A stretch of 64,000 nt of DNA from Actinoplanes siamensis. Lineage in GTDB: Bacteria; Actinomycetota; Actinomycetes; Mycobacteriales; Micromonosporaceae. This document shows, in pieces, positions 1 through 7,919 of this stretch (its first letter is position 1; every line of letters starts with the position of its first letter). The stretch is taken from contig NZ_BOMW01000016.1 in the NCBI RefSeq assembly GCF_016862395.1, positions 60,489 through 124,488 of the forward strand, given 5' to 3'. A model generated the notes under the pieces. The model was not told the DNA's origin and searched no databases. It saw only the letters and a program-made list of their open reading frames with translations. The translations under genes and the position numbers were made by a program.

Positions 1-444
1 GGCGACATCCCGTCCGCGACCGAGTACGTCCGGGCCCTGCGGCCGCTGCTGGACCGCCACGGCGACGACCCCCGCCTGCGGATCGTCCTCTACACGCTGG
101 ACGAGACCACGTTCACCCGGGAACTCGCGCCGCTCGCCGGCGGGTACGCGGCCCTCTACCTGGGCGCGCCGTGGTGGTTCCTGGACAGCCCGGAGGGGCT
201 GCGCCGGTTCCGCGAGACGGTCACCGAGACCGCCGGGTTCTACAACACGGCCGGCTTCGTCGACGACACCCGCGCGTTCTGCTCGATCCCGGCCCGGCAC
301 GACGTGGCCCGCCGGGTCGACGCCGGTTTCCTGGCCCGGCTGGTCGCCGAGGACCGGCTGCCGCTCGACGAGGCCGCCGAGACCATCGCTGACCTGGCGT
401 ACCACCTGCCGAAGAAGGTCTTCCGGCTGGACGGTCCGGCATGA
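1..444 (+). CDS. uxaC: Glucuronate isomerase, C-terminal part
   Basis: The first 444 bases encode the last 147 residues of a uronate isomerase; the 5' part lies outside the window. The enzyme interconverts D-glucuronate/D-fructuronate or D-galacturonate/D-tagaturonate in the cytoplasm, the entry step of uronate catabolism. The family signature is visible as LYLGAPWWFLDSPEGLRRF followed by ETAGFYNTAGFVDDTRAF, and the protein ends LPKKVFRLDGPA, as UxaC proteins do. Its stop TGA overlaps the ATG of the next gene (ATGA at 441), so the two are translationally coupled. Recognition is by family motifs; which uronate is preferred cannot be read from the sequence. Confidence 0.9.
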   Translation, partial: GDIPSATEYVRALRPLLDRHGDDPRLRIVLYTLDETTFTRELAPLAGGYAALYLGAPWWFLDSPEGLRRFRETVTETAGFYNTAGFVDDTRAFCSIPARHDVARRVDAGFLARLVAEDRLPLDEAAETIADLAYHLPKKVFRLDGPA

Positions 445-1895
445 CCGTGACCACCGGGCTGAGCCTCGCCGCGCTGCACCGCCTCGCCCCGCAGAACCGT
501 CCCGCGGTGCGCCCCGGGGACGTGCGCCCCGGCATCCTGCACCTCGGGCTCGGCGCGTTCCACCGCGCCCATCAGGCCGTCTACACCGAGACCGCGGTCG
601 CGGCGAGCGGCGGCGAGTGGGGCATCGTCGGGGTCGCGCCGCGCTCCCGGGACGTGCTCGACAAACTGCGGGCCCAGGACCGGCTCTACAGTGTGCTGAC
701 GGTCGGCGGCGACGGCGGGGACCACGCCCGTGCGGTCGGGATCCTGTCCGGACTGGGCCATGCGGCCGGCGATCCGTACGGCGTGCTCGCGGCGATCGCC
801 GATCCCGGGATCCGGATCGTGTCGCTGACCGTGACCGAGAAGGCGTACCGGCTCGGCCCGGACGGGCGACTGCTGCTCGACGACGAGCTGCGGGCCCAAC
901 TGACCGGGGCGGCCCCGCCGGTGAGCGTGCCCGCCCTGCTGGCCCGGGGGCTGCTCGCCCGCACGGCCCCGCTGACCGTGCTGTGCTGTGACAACCTGCA
1001 GGGCAACGGGCCCCGGATCCAGGGGATGGTGGCCCAGGCGCTGGAGGTGGCCGGCGCCTCGCTGCCCGACGGCGTGGACTTCCCGGCCACCATGGTGGAC
1101 CGGATCGTGCCGGCGACCAGCGCGGACCACCTGCGCCGGGCGGCCGCCGCGCTGGGCGCCGCGGACCGGGCGCCGGTGGTGGCCGAGCCGTTCCACCAGT
1201 GGGTGATCGAGGACCGGTTCCCGGGCGGGCGGCCCGACTGGGGCGCCGCCGGGGCGATCCTGACCACGGACGTCGCCCCGTGGGAGACGCTCAAGCTGCG
1301 CGCGCTGAACTCGGTGCACTCGGCCTGCGCGTACCTCGGCGCGCTGGCCGGCCGGGAGATGATCGCGTCGGTGCTGGAGCTGCCCGGCATGGACGGGCTG
1401 CTGCGCAGGTTCCTCGCCGAGGACATCGCGCCCTCGGTCACCCCGCCGCCGGGAGTGACCGTTCTCGATTACGGCGAGACGGTGCTCGAACGATTCGCCA
1501 ACCGGGAGCTCGGCCATCGTACGCACCAGGTCGCCATGGACGGCACGCAGAAGTTGCCGCACCGGCTGCTCGGGACGATCGCCGACCGGCGCCGGGCCGG
1601 CGCCGTGCCGGCGTGGGCGGCGCTGGTGCTCGCCGGGTGGATGCGGTTCGTGCGGGGATACGCCGACGACGGGTCCGCGCTGCCGCTCGACGACCCGCTG
1701 GCCGGCCGGATCCGGGCGATCGTGCGGGCCGCGCCGGACACGCCGGAGGGGCTGGTCGACGCGCTGCTCGGGCTCTCCGAGGTGTTCCCGGCGGGGTTCG
1801 CCGACGACGCGTCGCTGCGCGCCGAGCTGATCCGCTGGTCGGGGGAGCTGGCCCGGCACGGCGCGGCGCGGACGATCGCGGCGGCCGGGCGATGA
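441..1895 (+). CDS. uxuB: Mannitol dehydrogenase family protein, probable D-fructuronate reductase
   Basis: A 484-aa cytoplasmic NAD-dependent polyol/uronate dehydrogenase. The N-terminal Rossmann domain carries the family block LHLGLGAFHRAHQAVYT, followed by CCDNLQGNG, MVDRIVPATS and the catalytic helix region LKLRALNSVHSACAYLG. Length fits the family (about 480-500 aa). Family members act on mannitol, arabinitol, fructuronate or tagaturonate. The ATGA overlap with uxaC upstream favours fructuronate reductase (fructuronate to mannonate). It also overlaps the next oxidoreductase by four bases. No separate promoter is seen, so it belongs to a uronate operon that starts before the window. The substrate assignment is inference from context. 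Confidence 0.85.
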   Translation: MTVTTGLSLAALHRLAPQNRPAVRPGDVRPGILHLGLGAFHRAHQAVYTETAVAASGGEWGIVGVAPRSRDVLDKLRAQDRLYSVLTVGGDGGDHARAVGILSGLGHAAGDPYGVLAAIADPGIRIVSLTVTEKAYRLGPDGRLLLDDELRAQLTGAAPPVSVPALLARGLLARTAPLTVLCCDNLQGNGPRIQGMVAQALEVAGASLPDGVDFPATMVDRIVPATSADHLRRAAAALGAADRAPVVAEPFHQWVIEDRFPGGRPDWGAAGAILTTDVAPWETLKLRALNSVHSACAYLGALAGREMIASVLELPGMDGLLRRFLAEDIAPSVTPPPGVTVLDYGETVLERFANRELGHRTHQVAMDGTQKLPHRLLGTIADRRRAGAVPAWAALVLAGWMRFVRGYADDGSALPLDDPLAGRIRAIVRAAPDTPEGLVDALLGLSEVFPAGFADDASLRAELIRWSGELARHGAARTIAAAGR

Positions 1896-2983
1896 CTGCC
1901 CGGGTGGCGCTCGTCGGCGCCGGCGGGCACGGCCTGTCGCACCGGCGCAAGCTGCGGGAACTCGCCGGGCGCGGGCTGCTGGAGATCGCCGCGCTGTGCG
2001 ACAGGAACCCGGTGGAGCCGGAGCCCGGAGTGCCGTTCTTCGACGACCACGAGACGATGCTCCGGGCCGTCCGCCCGGACGCCGTCATCGTGTGCACGCC
2101 GCCGCACACGCACCTGCCGATCGCCCTGGACTGCCTGGCCGCGGGCGCGGACCTGCTGCTGGAGAAGCCTCCGGTGGTCTCCGTCGCCGAGCACGCGGAA
2201 CTGGAGGCCGCGGTGCGGCGCACCGGGCGCCGCGTCCAGGTGGGCTTCCAGGCGCTCGGGTCGGCGGCGCTCGCCGCTTTCCGGCAGGCGGCCCCCGACG
2301 GGCCGCTGGTCTCCGCGGCCGGCGCCTGGTGGCGCCCGGACAGCTACTACCGGCGGGCGCCCTGGGCCGGTAAACAGGCGGCCTTCGACGGGGCGCTGGT
2401 CAACCCGTTCGCGCATGCGCTGATGCAGGCGCTGGCGGTGGCCGGCCGGTTCGCGCCGGTGTCGCTGGAACTGGAGCGATACAAAACCCGGGACATTCAG
2501 ACCGACGACTGTACGTTCATGCGGCTGACCGGTTCCGACGGGCGGCGTCTGGTGGCCGCGGTGACCCTGGCGTCCGAGGTCTTCGTGGCCGGGGAGATCC
2601 GGGTCGGTGATGCCCTGCTGGAGTACCCGACGGACCGGGTGCGGCTGCCGGGGGAGCGGTTCCGCGAAGTCCCCGGACGGGTCGGGTTGCTGGAGAACCT
2701 GCTTTCCGGCGCCGAGTTGATCGCCCCGCTGGACCGGACCCGGACCTTCACCGCCGTCGCCGAGGCCATCGTGGCGGCGCCCGCCCCGGCGCCGCTCCCC
2801 GGCCTCCGGCCGCATCCCGACGGCACCGGGAAGGTCGTGCCCGGGATCGACCAACTCGTCCGGCAGGTGGCCGCCACCGGGCTCCTGCCGTCCGAAAGTG
2901 ACATCGCCTGGGCGGTTGGGCCGCACCGGGTGCTCTTCGAGACCGAGGAAGGCGGGATCCATGCGCAAGCTGAACATCGCTGA
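1892..2983 (+). CDS. Gfo/Idh/MocA family oxidoreductase
   Basis: A 363-aa NAD(P)-dependent sugar or sugar-acid dehydrogenase. The dinucleotide-binding loop VALVGAGGHGLSHRRKL lies at residues 5-21, and the diagnostic EKPP motif of the family at residues 91-94. The C-terminal half is the substrate-binding beta sheet domain. The ATG overlaps the stop of uxuB (ATGA at 1892) and the last 23 bases overlap the cupin gene, so it is an internal gene of the uronate/pectin operon. Its substrate is unknown; a uronate or a pectin-derived sugar is the natural guess from the neighbours. Confidence 0.85.
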   Translation: MTARVALVGAGGHGLSHRRKLRELAGRGLLEIAALCDRNPVEPEPGVPFFDDHETMLRAVRPDAVIVCTPPHTHLPIALDCLAAGADLLLEKPPVVSVAEHAELEAAVRRTGRRVQVGFQALGSAALAAFRQAAPDGPLVSAAGAWWRPDSYYRRAPWAGKQAAFDGALVNPFAHALMQALAVAGRFAPVSLELERYKTRDIQTDDCTFMRLTGSDGRRLVAAVTLASEVFVAGEIRVGDALLEYPTDRVRLPGERFREVPGRVGLLENLLSGAELIAPLDRTRTFTAVAEAIVAAPAPAPLPGLRPHPDGTGKVVPGIDQLVRQVAATGLLPSESDIAWAVGPHRVLFETEEGGIHAQAEHR

Positions 2984-3296
2984 GTTCCAGGAGCACCACC
3001 GCGGGCCCACGTTCACCAGTGTGCTGCCGGGTCACGTCGTACAGAGGGGCGGGTTCCGGGTTTATCCCGAGCCGAACTTCCGGACGCATGACGAACCCGG
3101 GCGGCACGTCCACACCGTGCCCGAGATCTTCGTGATCGTGCAGGGCAGCGGGGTGATCGAGACGGACGGGGCCGAGGTGGACAGGTTCCGCGCGGGCGAG
3201 GCGCTGCTCTTCGAACCCGGCGAGGACCACCACCTGATCAGCCGCGGTGACCAGCCGCTGGTCTTCGTGTGGATGCACCTGGAACCCGTTTCCTGA
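2961..3296 (+). CDS. Small cupin domain protein
   Basis: A 111-aa single-domain cupin. The first metal-binding motif reads RHVHTVPEIFVIVQGSG (H49, H51, E55) and the second ends in GEDHHL (H90/H91), so the ligand set of a metal cupin is present. The start at 2961 is chosen because GAGGAAGG lies just ahead of it; a longer frame from 2898 exists but lacks this. The gene begins inside the end of the Gfo/Idh gene. Small cupins next to pectin and uronate enzymes are often sugar-acid isomerases or pectin-degradation proteins (KdgF-like); that role here is inference. Confidence 0.75.
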   Translation: MRKLNIAEFQEHHRGPTFTSVLPGHVVQRGGFRVYPEPNFRTHDEPGRHVHTVPEIFVIVQGSGVIETDGAEVDRFRAGEALLFEPGEDHHLISRGDQPLVFVWMHLEPVS

Positions 3297-3311
3297 CCTC
3301 GGGAGTCGTCC

Positions 3312-4604
3312 ATGCCCCGGAGAACCGCTCTCGCGGTGACGTTCGGCCTGCTCCTCGCCGGCGTCGCCACCGTACCCGCATCCGCGGCCGCCACCACCGT
3401 CCCCGCCGTCGCCCGGGAGGTCCTCCCCGCGAACGACGGCTGGGCCGCCGGGACCACCGGCGGCGCCGCCGCCGACGACGACCACGTCTTCGTGGTCCGC
3501 ACCCGGGACCAGCTCGCCGCCGCGCTCGCCGGCACCGACACCGCGCCCCGGATCGTGCTGGTCGCCGGCACGCTGCGGCCGGACGGGGACTGCGCCGCGT
3601 ACGCCGACCCCGCGTACTCGCTGGACGCGTACCTCGCCGCCTACGACCCGGCGGTCTGGGGCCGGACCACCAGGCCGAGCGGCCCGCCGGAGGAGGCCCG
3701 CGCCCGGTCCGCGAAGAACCAGGCCGCCGACGTCCAGCTCAGGGTGCCCTCCAACACCACGATCCTCGGTCTGGCCAACGCCCGGCTGATCGGGCTGAAC
3801 CTGCTCGTCTCCAGTGCCGACAACGTGATCATCCGCAACCTGACGTTCGAGGACGCCGCCGACTGCTTCCCGGTGTGGGATCCGACAGACGGCGCGGACG
3901 GCAACTGGAACTCCGCGTACGACCTGATCACGCTGACCGGCGGCACGCACGTCTGGGCCGACCACAACACGTTCGGCGACGGCGACAACGTGGACTCCGC
4001 GCAGCCGCTCCACTTCGGGCGCCCCTACCAGGTACACGACGGCGCGCTCGACGTGATCCGGGCGTCCGACCTGGTGACGATCTCCTGGAACGTCTTCCAG
4101 GAGCACGACAAGACGATGCTGATCGGCTCCACCAACACGGTCGGAGCCGACGTCGGCAAGCTGCGGGTCACCCTGCACCACAACAAGTTCGCCAACGTCG
4201 GCCAGCGCGCCCCGCGGATCCGGTTCGGCCAGGTCGACGTCTACGACAACTACTACTACGCGACGGACGAGGACACCTACGAGTACTCCTGGGGCGTCGG
4301 CGTCCACTCCGCCCTGTACGCCGAGAACAACTTCTTCCTGCGCAGCGCGGACATCCCGCTCGACGACGTGGTCCACGACTGGGGCGGCACCGCGATGACC
4401 GAGAAGGGCACTCTGACCCGGATCGGCACCGGCCCGGTCACCGAAGTGAGCCTGCTCGCCGCGTACAACGCCACGTACGACCCGGACCTGGGCACGGACG
4501 CCGGCTGGACACCGACGCTGCGCCCCGGCCCGATCACACCGACCGCCCAGGTCCCGGCCGTGGTGGACGCCCGATCCGGCGCCGGCCGGCTCTCGCCGAG
4601 GTGA
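3312..4604 (+). CDS. Secreted pectate lyase, polysaccharide lyase family 1
   Basis: A 430-aa exported protein with a Sec signal peptide (MPRRTALAVTFGLLLAGVATVPASAA). The parallel beta-helix core shows the PL1 landmarks: NVIIRNLTFEDAADCFPVWD and WADHNTFGDGDN (calcium-binding acids), ISWNVFQEHDKTMLIG, and RAPRIRFGQVDVYDNYY with the catalytic arginine context. It cleaves polygalacturonate by beta-elimination outside the cell. It starts 15 bases after the cupin gene and is the last gene of the run, which ends in a hairpin. The gene links extracellular pectin breakdown to the intracellular uronate enzymes upstream. Confidence 0.9.
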   Translation: MPRRTALAVTFGLLLAGVATVPASAAATTVPAVAREVLPANDGWAAGTTGGAAADDDHVFVVRTRDQLAAALAGTDTAPRIVLVAGTLRPDGDCAAYADPAYSLDAYLAAYDPAVWGRTTRPSGPPEEARARSAKNQAADVQLRVPSNTTILGLANARLIGLNLLVSSADNVIIRNLTFEDAADCFPVWDPTDGADGNWNSAYDLITLTGGTHVWADHNTFGDGDNVDSAQPLHFGRPYQVHDGALDVIRASDLVTISWNVFQEHDKTMLIGSTNTVGADVGKLRVTLHHNKFANVGQRAPRIRFGQVDVYDNYYYATDEDTYEYSWGVGVHSALYAENNFFLRSADIPLDDVVHDWGGTAMTEKGTLTRIGTGPVTEVSLLAAYNATYDPDLGTDAGWTPTLRPGPITPTAQVPAVVDARSGAGRLSPR

Positions 4605-4612
4605 CGTGGATC

Positions 4613-4633
4613 GGCCGGGGCGCCGCCCCGGCC
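4613..4633 (+). terminator. Hairpin terminator after the pectate lyase gene
   Basis: Perfect 9-bp inverted repeat GGCCGGGGC / GCCCCGGCC with a three-base loop, nine bases after the stop codon of the pectate lyase gene. There is no long T run, as usual in high-GC actinomycetes. Confidence 0.6.
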
Positions 4634-4725
4634 GGCCCGTAAAATCCCGGCCAACCCCGGGGATAAGGGCGACCTTAAATGCGCGGGGGTCTGTTCCTTA
4701 AGTTTCCCTTTGGTTCGATCCGTGC

Positions 4726-4739
4726 TGGGAGCGTTCCCG
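4726..4739. promoter_or_regulatory. CelR/CebR-like operator, imperfect
   Basis: TGGGAGCGTTCCCG matches 12 of 14 positions of TGGGAGCGCTCCCA, the known palindromic operator of the cellulose repressors CebR/CelR. It lies 44 bases ahead of the start of the tandem-repeat secreted protein, in its presumed promoter region. A perfect copy of the operator lies before the cellulase gene at 34883. Binding is inferred. Confidence 0.45.
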
Positions 4740-4782
4740 TAAGGACGGGATGAGAAACACGGTCCGAACGGAAGGCGGCACA

Positions 4783-5610
4783 ATGAAGCGCTACCGGAGC
4801 TACCGGAGTAACGCGGGAGGATCCAACGTCCGACGCTGGCGGGTGGCCGGCATCGTGGGCGTCGCGGTGGTCCTGGCCGGAGTGGGGCTGGGTGTGGCGA
4901 ACGCGGCGACTTCGGACACCGTGCCTACCGTGAACTGCCCCCAGGTGGCGCCGCGGCTGGTGTCCGTCCCGGCCTCGGCCAAGGCTGAGGTGGAACGGAA
5001 CCTGGCCCTGCTGAACACCCAGATCCAGGAGGCCAACAAGCGTCTGGCGACCTCGGCCGGCCAGGGCGGCCCGAACTTCGTCCAGAACGCGATCCTCGGC
5101 CCGCTGAAGGACAAGCGGGCGTCCACGATCGATCGGATCGCGATCAGTATCGGACGTACCGCCGCCAAGCCGAACCTGCCGGTGGACTCGCTCGCGACCT
5201 GTGGGCTGAACCAGAACGGCGGCGGGAACGCGGCTCCGGAGCCGACCGCGGTCGCTGGTCCGAGCGCGCCCGCGACCGGTGGCGCCAACGCCGGAAACGG
5301 CGCCGCGAATGGCGTCCCGACGGTGAACTGCCCGACCGTGGAGGACAAGCTGCCGGCCGTTCCGGCGTCCGCGCAGGCCGAGATCGAGCGCAATCTGGCC
5401 CTGCTGGACACACAGATTCAGGAAGCGAACAAGCGCCTCGCGAGCACCGTCGGCCAGGGTGGCGCGAACTTCATTCAGAATGCGATTCTCGGCCCGCTGG
5501 AGGACAAGCGGTTCTCGACGATCAACCGGATGGAGACGGCGATCGGGCGTGCCGCGGCGAAGCCGGACCTGAACGCCGAGGAACTGTCCACCTGCGGCCT
5601 GAACCAGTGA
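4783..5610 (+). CDS. Secreted protein with two 97-residue tandem repeats
   Basis: A 275-aa protein of unknown function. It has a short basic N-terminus and a hydrophobic helix (residues 21-41, ending GVANAA), so it is exported or anchored. Two homologous domains follow, residues 48-144 and 179-275, separated by an Ala/Gly/Pro linker. Each begins VNCP, contains NLALL-TQIQEANKRL, GQGG-NF-QNAILGPL-DKR and ends STCGLNQ or ATCGLNQ. Each has exactly two cysteines near its ends, suggesting a disulfide per domain. The start at 4783 is preferred over 4750 because GGAAGGCGG precedes it. A CelR-like site lies upstream and a strong terminator follows. Confidence 0.8.
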   Translation: MKRYRSYRSNAGGSNVRRWRVAGIVGVAVVLAGVGLGVANAATSDTVPTVNCPQVAPRLVSVPASAKAEVERNLALLNTQIQEANKRLATSAGQGGPNFVQNAILGPLKDKRASTIDRIAISIGRTAAKPNLPVDSLATCGLNQNGGGNAAPEPTAVAGPSAPATGGANAGNGAANGVPTVNCPTVEDKLPAVPASAQAEIERNLALLDTQIQEANKRLASTVGQGGANFIQNAILGPLEDKRFSTINRMETAIGRAAAKPDLNAEELSTCGLNQ

Positions 5611-5629
5611 CCCGGCGCTAGCCGGAAAG

Positions 5630-5654
5630 AAAGGGGCCCCTCCGGGGCCCTTTT
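5630..5654. terminator. Bidirectional terminator
   Basis: Stem AAAGGGGCCCC / GGGGCCCTTTT (11 pairs including one G-T) with a TCC loop, followed by T-rich sequence on the plus strand and preceded by A-rich sequence, so it can work in both directions. It sits between the convergent tandem-repeat protein and LacI genes. Confidence 0.75.
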
Positions 5655-5659
5655 CCCGT

Positions 5660-6667
5660 TCAGGCGCTCCCGCGCAGGATCAGGCGGGTGGGCAGGACCG
5701 TCTCGTGCTCGACCGCCTCGTCGCCGTCCAGCTTCGCCAGCAGCAGGCGGACCATCTCCTGGCCCATCTGCCCCACCGGCTGGAAGACGCTGGTCAGCGG
5801 CGGATCGGTGTGCCGCGCGATCACCGAGTCGTCGAAGCCCACCACGGCCACGTCCTCGGGCACTCGGCGGCCCGAGCGGCGCAGCACCCGCAGCGCTCCG
5901 GCGGCCATCATGTCGGAGGCCGCGAACACCGCGTCCAGCTGTGGATGATTCGCCAGCAACCACTCCATCGCCATGGCGCCGCTGATCTCGCCGAAGTCGC
6001 CGGCCGCGGCCGGGCCGTCCCCGACGACGTCGCGATAGCCCTGGTAACGCGCCACGCCCGGCGCCATGTCCATCGGGCCGGTGATCGTCGCGATGCAGCG
6101 GCGGCCCTGCTCCCGCAGGTACGACACGGCGGCCCGGGCGCCGCCCCGGTTGTCCGCGTCGACGAAGCTCAGGCCCGGATGCGCCGACCGGCCGGCCCGC
6201 ACCGTCGGCACCCCGCGCTCCTCCAGCATCACCGGCAGCGGGTCGTCGCCGTGCAGCGACAGCAGCAGCGCTCCGTCCACGTGCTGGCGGGTGAGGTAGC
6301 CCTCCAGCTGACGGCGCTCCTCCGGCGCCTGCGCGATCATGAGGACCATCTGCAGGTTCCGCGCGACCAGCACGGACGACACCGACTGGACGATCCGGCC
6401 GAAGAACGGCTCGGCGAAGAAGCGCTCACCGGACTCGAAGACGACAATGGCTATCGAATCGGTTCGCTGGGTGACGAGCGCGCGGGCGGCCCGGTTGGGA
6501 ACGTAACCAAGCTCGTCGATCGCGTCCTGCACCGCCTTGCGAGCCTTGGGGCTGACCTGGGCGGAGCCGTTCACCACCCGGGAGACCGTGCCCCGGCCGA
6601 CGCCGGCCCGGGCGGCGACCTCCTCCAGGGTCGGCCGCCCCGCCGAGCGGTTGCTGTTGTCCCTCAT
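5660..6667 (-). CDS. LacI family repressor, CelR/CebR-like
   Basis: A 335-aa transcription factor. The N-terminal HTH reads LEEVAARAGVGRGTVSRVVNG (about residues 14-34) with the hinge helix NRAARALVT, followed by a periplasmic-binding-type effector domain. The sequence resembles actinobacterial CelR/CebR cellobiose-responsive repressors as remembered (RPTLE-VA-AGVGRGTVSRV-NG, YVPNRAARALVT-RTDSIA, YLTRQHVDGALLLSLH-DDPLP). A near-operator lies 93 bases before its start (autoregulation), another before the gene at 4783, and a perfect one before the GH6 cellulase. A cello-oligosaccharide-responsive repressor is therefore the best guess; no sugar transporter is adjacent. Confidence 0.75.
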   Translation of the reverse strand: MRDNSNRSAGRPTLEEVAARAGVGRGTVSRVVNGSAQVSPKARKAVQDAIDELGYVPNRAARALVTQRTDSIAIVVFESGERFFAEPFFGRIVQSVSSVLVARNLQMVLMIAQAPEERRQLEGYLTRQHVDGALLLSLHGDDPLPVMLEERGVPTVRAGRSAHPGLSFVDADNRGGARAAVSYLREQGRRCIATITGPMDMAPGVARYQGYRDVVGDGPAAAGDFGEISGAMAMEWLLANHPQLDAVFAASDMMAAGALRVLRRSGRRVPEDVAVVGFDDSVIARHTDPPLTSVFQPVGQMGQEMVRLLLAKLDGDEAVEHETVLPTRLILRGSA

Positions 6668-6759
6668 CGCCAGCCGTCCTTTCCACGGTCACCGGCTGGA
6701 GACAAGGTACAACCGCCATGCCGCCGGGCCAGTGATTCTAGTGGGCGTCCCGGCAGCCG

Positions 6760-6773
6760 CGGGAGCGCTCTCG
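6760..6773. promoter_or_regulatory. CelR/CebR-like operator, imperfect, upstream of the LacI gene
   Basis: CGGGAGCGCTCTCG matches 11 of 14 positions of the CebR/CelR operator, including the central GGGAGCGCTC. It lies in the divergent gap between the LacI gene (minus) and the AraC-type gene (plus), a suitable place for autoregulation. Confidence 0.4.
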
Positions 6774-6855
6774 GCCGTACGGGTGGCGGAATCCTTGCGA
6801 TCCGGGTCGGGACCGCCACTTCCGGGGGTGCCGCGTCGCCCGGCACAGTGGTGAC

Positions 6856-7803
6856 ATGCGGGGACACATGGTGGCAATGCTTCTCCTGCCGGGCGCCTCA
6901 CCCCTGGATGTCGGCATTCCGGCACAGGTCTTCGCGTCACGGCACGGCCTGAACTACCGGGCGGTCCCGTGCGCGACGCGGCCCGGACCGGTGCCGGGGC
7001 GCGACGGCCTGGGCTTCCACGTCGAGGCGGGCCTGGAAGCCCTCGGCGAGGCCGACACGATCATCGTGCCCGGCTTCATGAACCCGGCCGGCCCGGTCGA
7101 CCCGGTCGTGCTCGACGCGCTGCGCGAGGCGGCGTTCCGCGGCGCCCGGATGGTGTCCATCTGCGGCGGCGCGTTCGCACTGGCCGCGGCCGGCCTGCTG
7201 GACGGCAGGCGGGCCACCACGCACTGGCAGATGGCCGCCACGCTGGCCCGGGAGTACCCGAAGGTGACAGTCGACGGCAAGGTGCTCTTCGTCGACGAGG
7301 GGCAGGTGCTCACCTCGGCCGGAGTGGCCGCGGGGATCGACGTGTGCCTGCACCTGGTCCGGCGCGACCACGGCGTGCAGGCGTCCAACGCGATCGCCCG
7401 GGTGCTGGTCGCTGCGCCGTACCGCAGCGGCGGTCAGTCCCAGTACGTGCCGCGCAGCATCCCGGAGCCGCTCGGCGACGTCTTCGCGGCCACCCGGGAA
7501 TGGGCCCTGGCGCACCTGGAGGAGCCGCTCACCGTGGCCACGCTGGCCCGGCACGCGGGCGTCTCGGAGCGCACGTTCGGCCGCCGGTTCGTCGAGGACA
7601 CCGGGTACACCCCGATGCAGTGGGTGCTGCGGGCCCGAGTCGACCTGGCCCGGGAGATGCTGGAGCGCACCGCCCTCGGGATCGAGCAGATCGCCGCGCG
7701 GGTGGGCGTCGGCACCGGCGCCAACCTGCGCCTGCACTTCCAGCGGATCCTCAGCACGACACCGAGCGACTACCGGAAGGCGTTTGCCGGCAAGCTTGCG
7801 TAG
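6856..7803 (+). CDS. GlxA family transcriptional regulator (DJ-1/PfpI-like domain plus AraC HTH)
   Basis: A 315-aa regulator. The N-terminal two-thirds is a class I amidotransferase/DJ-1-like domain (PGASPLDVGIPAQVF; nucleophile-elbow region MVSICGGAFALAAAGLLDGR with a cysteine; ATTHWQM). The last 100 residues are a double HTH of the AraC type (TVATLARHAGVSERTFGRRF and GIEQIAARVGVGTGANLRLHF). An alternative start at 6868 has GGGGA ahead of it. The gene is divergent from the CelR-like repressor. Its last 17 codons lie in a 64-bp tandem duplication. The target genes are unknown. Confidence 0.85.
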   Translation: MRGHMVAMLLLPGASPLDVGIPAQVFASRHGLNYRAVPCATRPGPVPGRDGLGFHVEAGLEALGEADTIIVPGFMNPAGPVDPVVLDALREAAFRGARMVSICGGAFALAAAGLLDGRRATTHWQMAATLAREYPKVTVDGKVLFVDEGQVLTSAGVAAGIDVCLHLVRRDHGVQASNAIARVLVAAPYRSGGQSQYVPRSIPEPLGDVFAATREWALAHLEEPLTVATLARHAGVSERTFGRRFVEDTGYTPMQWVLRARVDLAREMLERTALGIEQIAARVGVGTGANLRLHFQRILSTTPSDYRKAFAGKLA

Positions 7804-7879
7804 CGTGGCGCTCCGCAGCACGACGCCGAGCGACTACCGGAAAACGTTTGGCGGCAAGCTTGCGTAGCGTGGCGCTCCG
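7752..7879. repeat. 64-bp tandem duplication of the 3' end of the AraC-type gene
   Basis: Copy 1 (7752-7815) covers the last 17 codons, the stop and 12 bases beyond; copy 2 (7816-7879) follows directly. The copies differ at four of 64 positions. Copy 2 still reads as the same C-terminal codons and stop, but has no gene in front of it. It now forms much of the leader of the GAPDH gene. Confidence 0.9.
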
Positions 7880-7919
7880 CCATCTGACCGGCGGGAGCGC
7901 GGGAAGCGACGCTGAGGTC

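Noticed and set aside
240..1859. 539-codon minus-strand frame opposite uxuB
   Set aside because: Antisense shadow of a well-supported gene.
4711..4722. GGTTCGATCC, like a tRNA T-arm
   Set aside because: The flanks cannot form the T-stem or acceptor stem and no CCA or anticodon arm is present.
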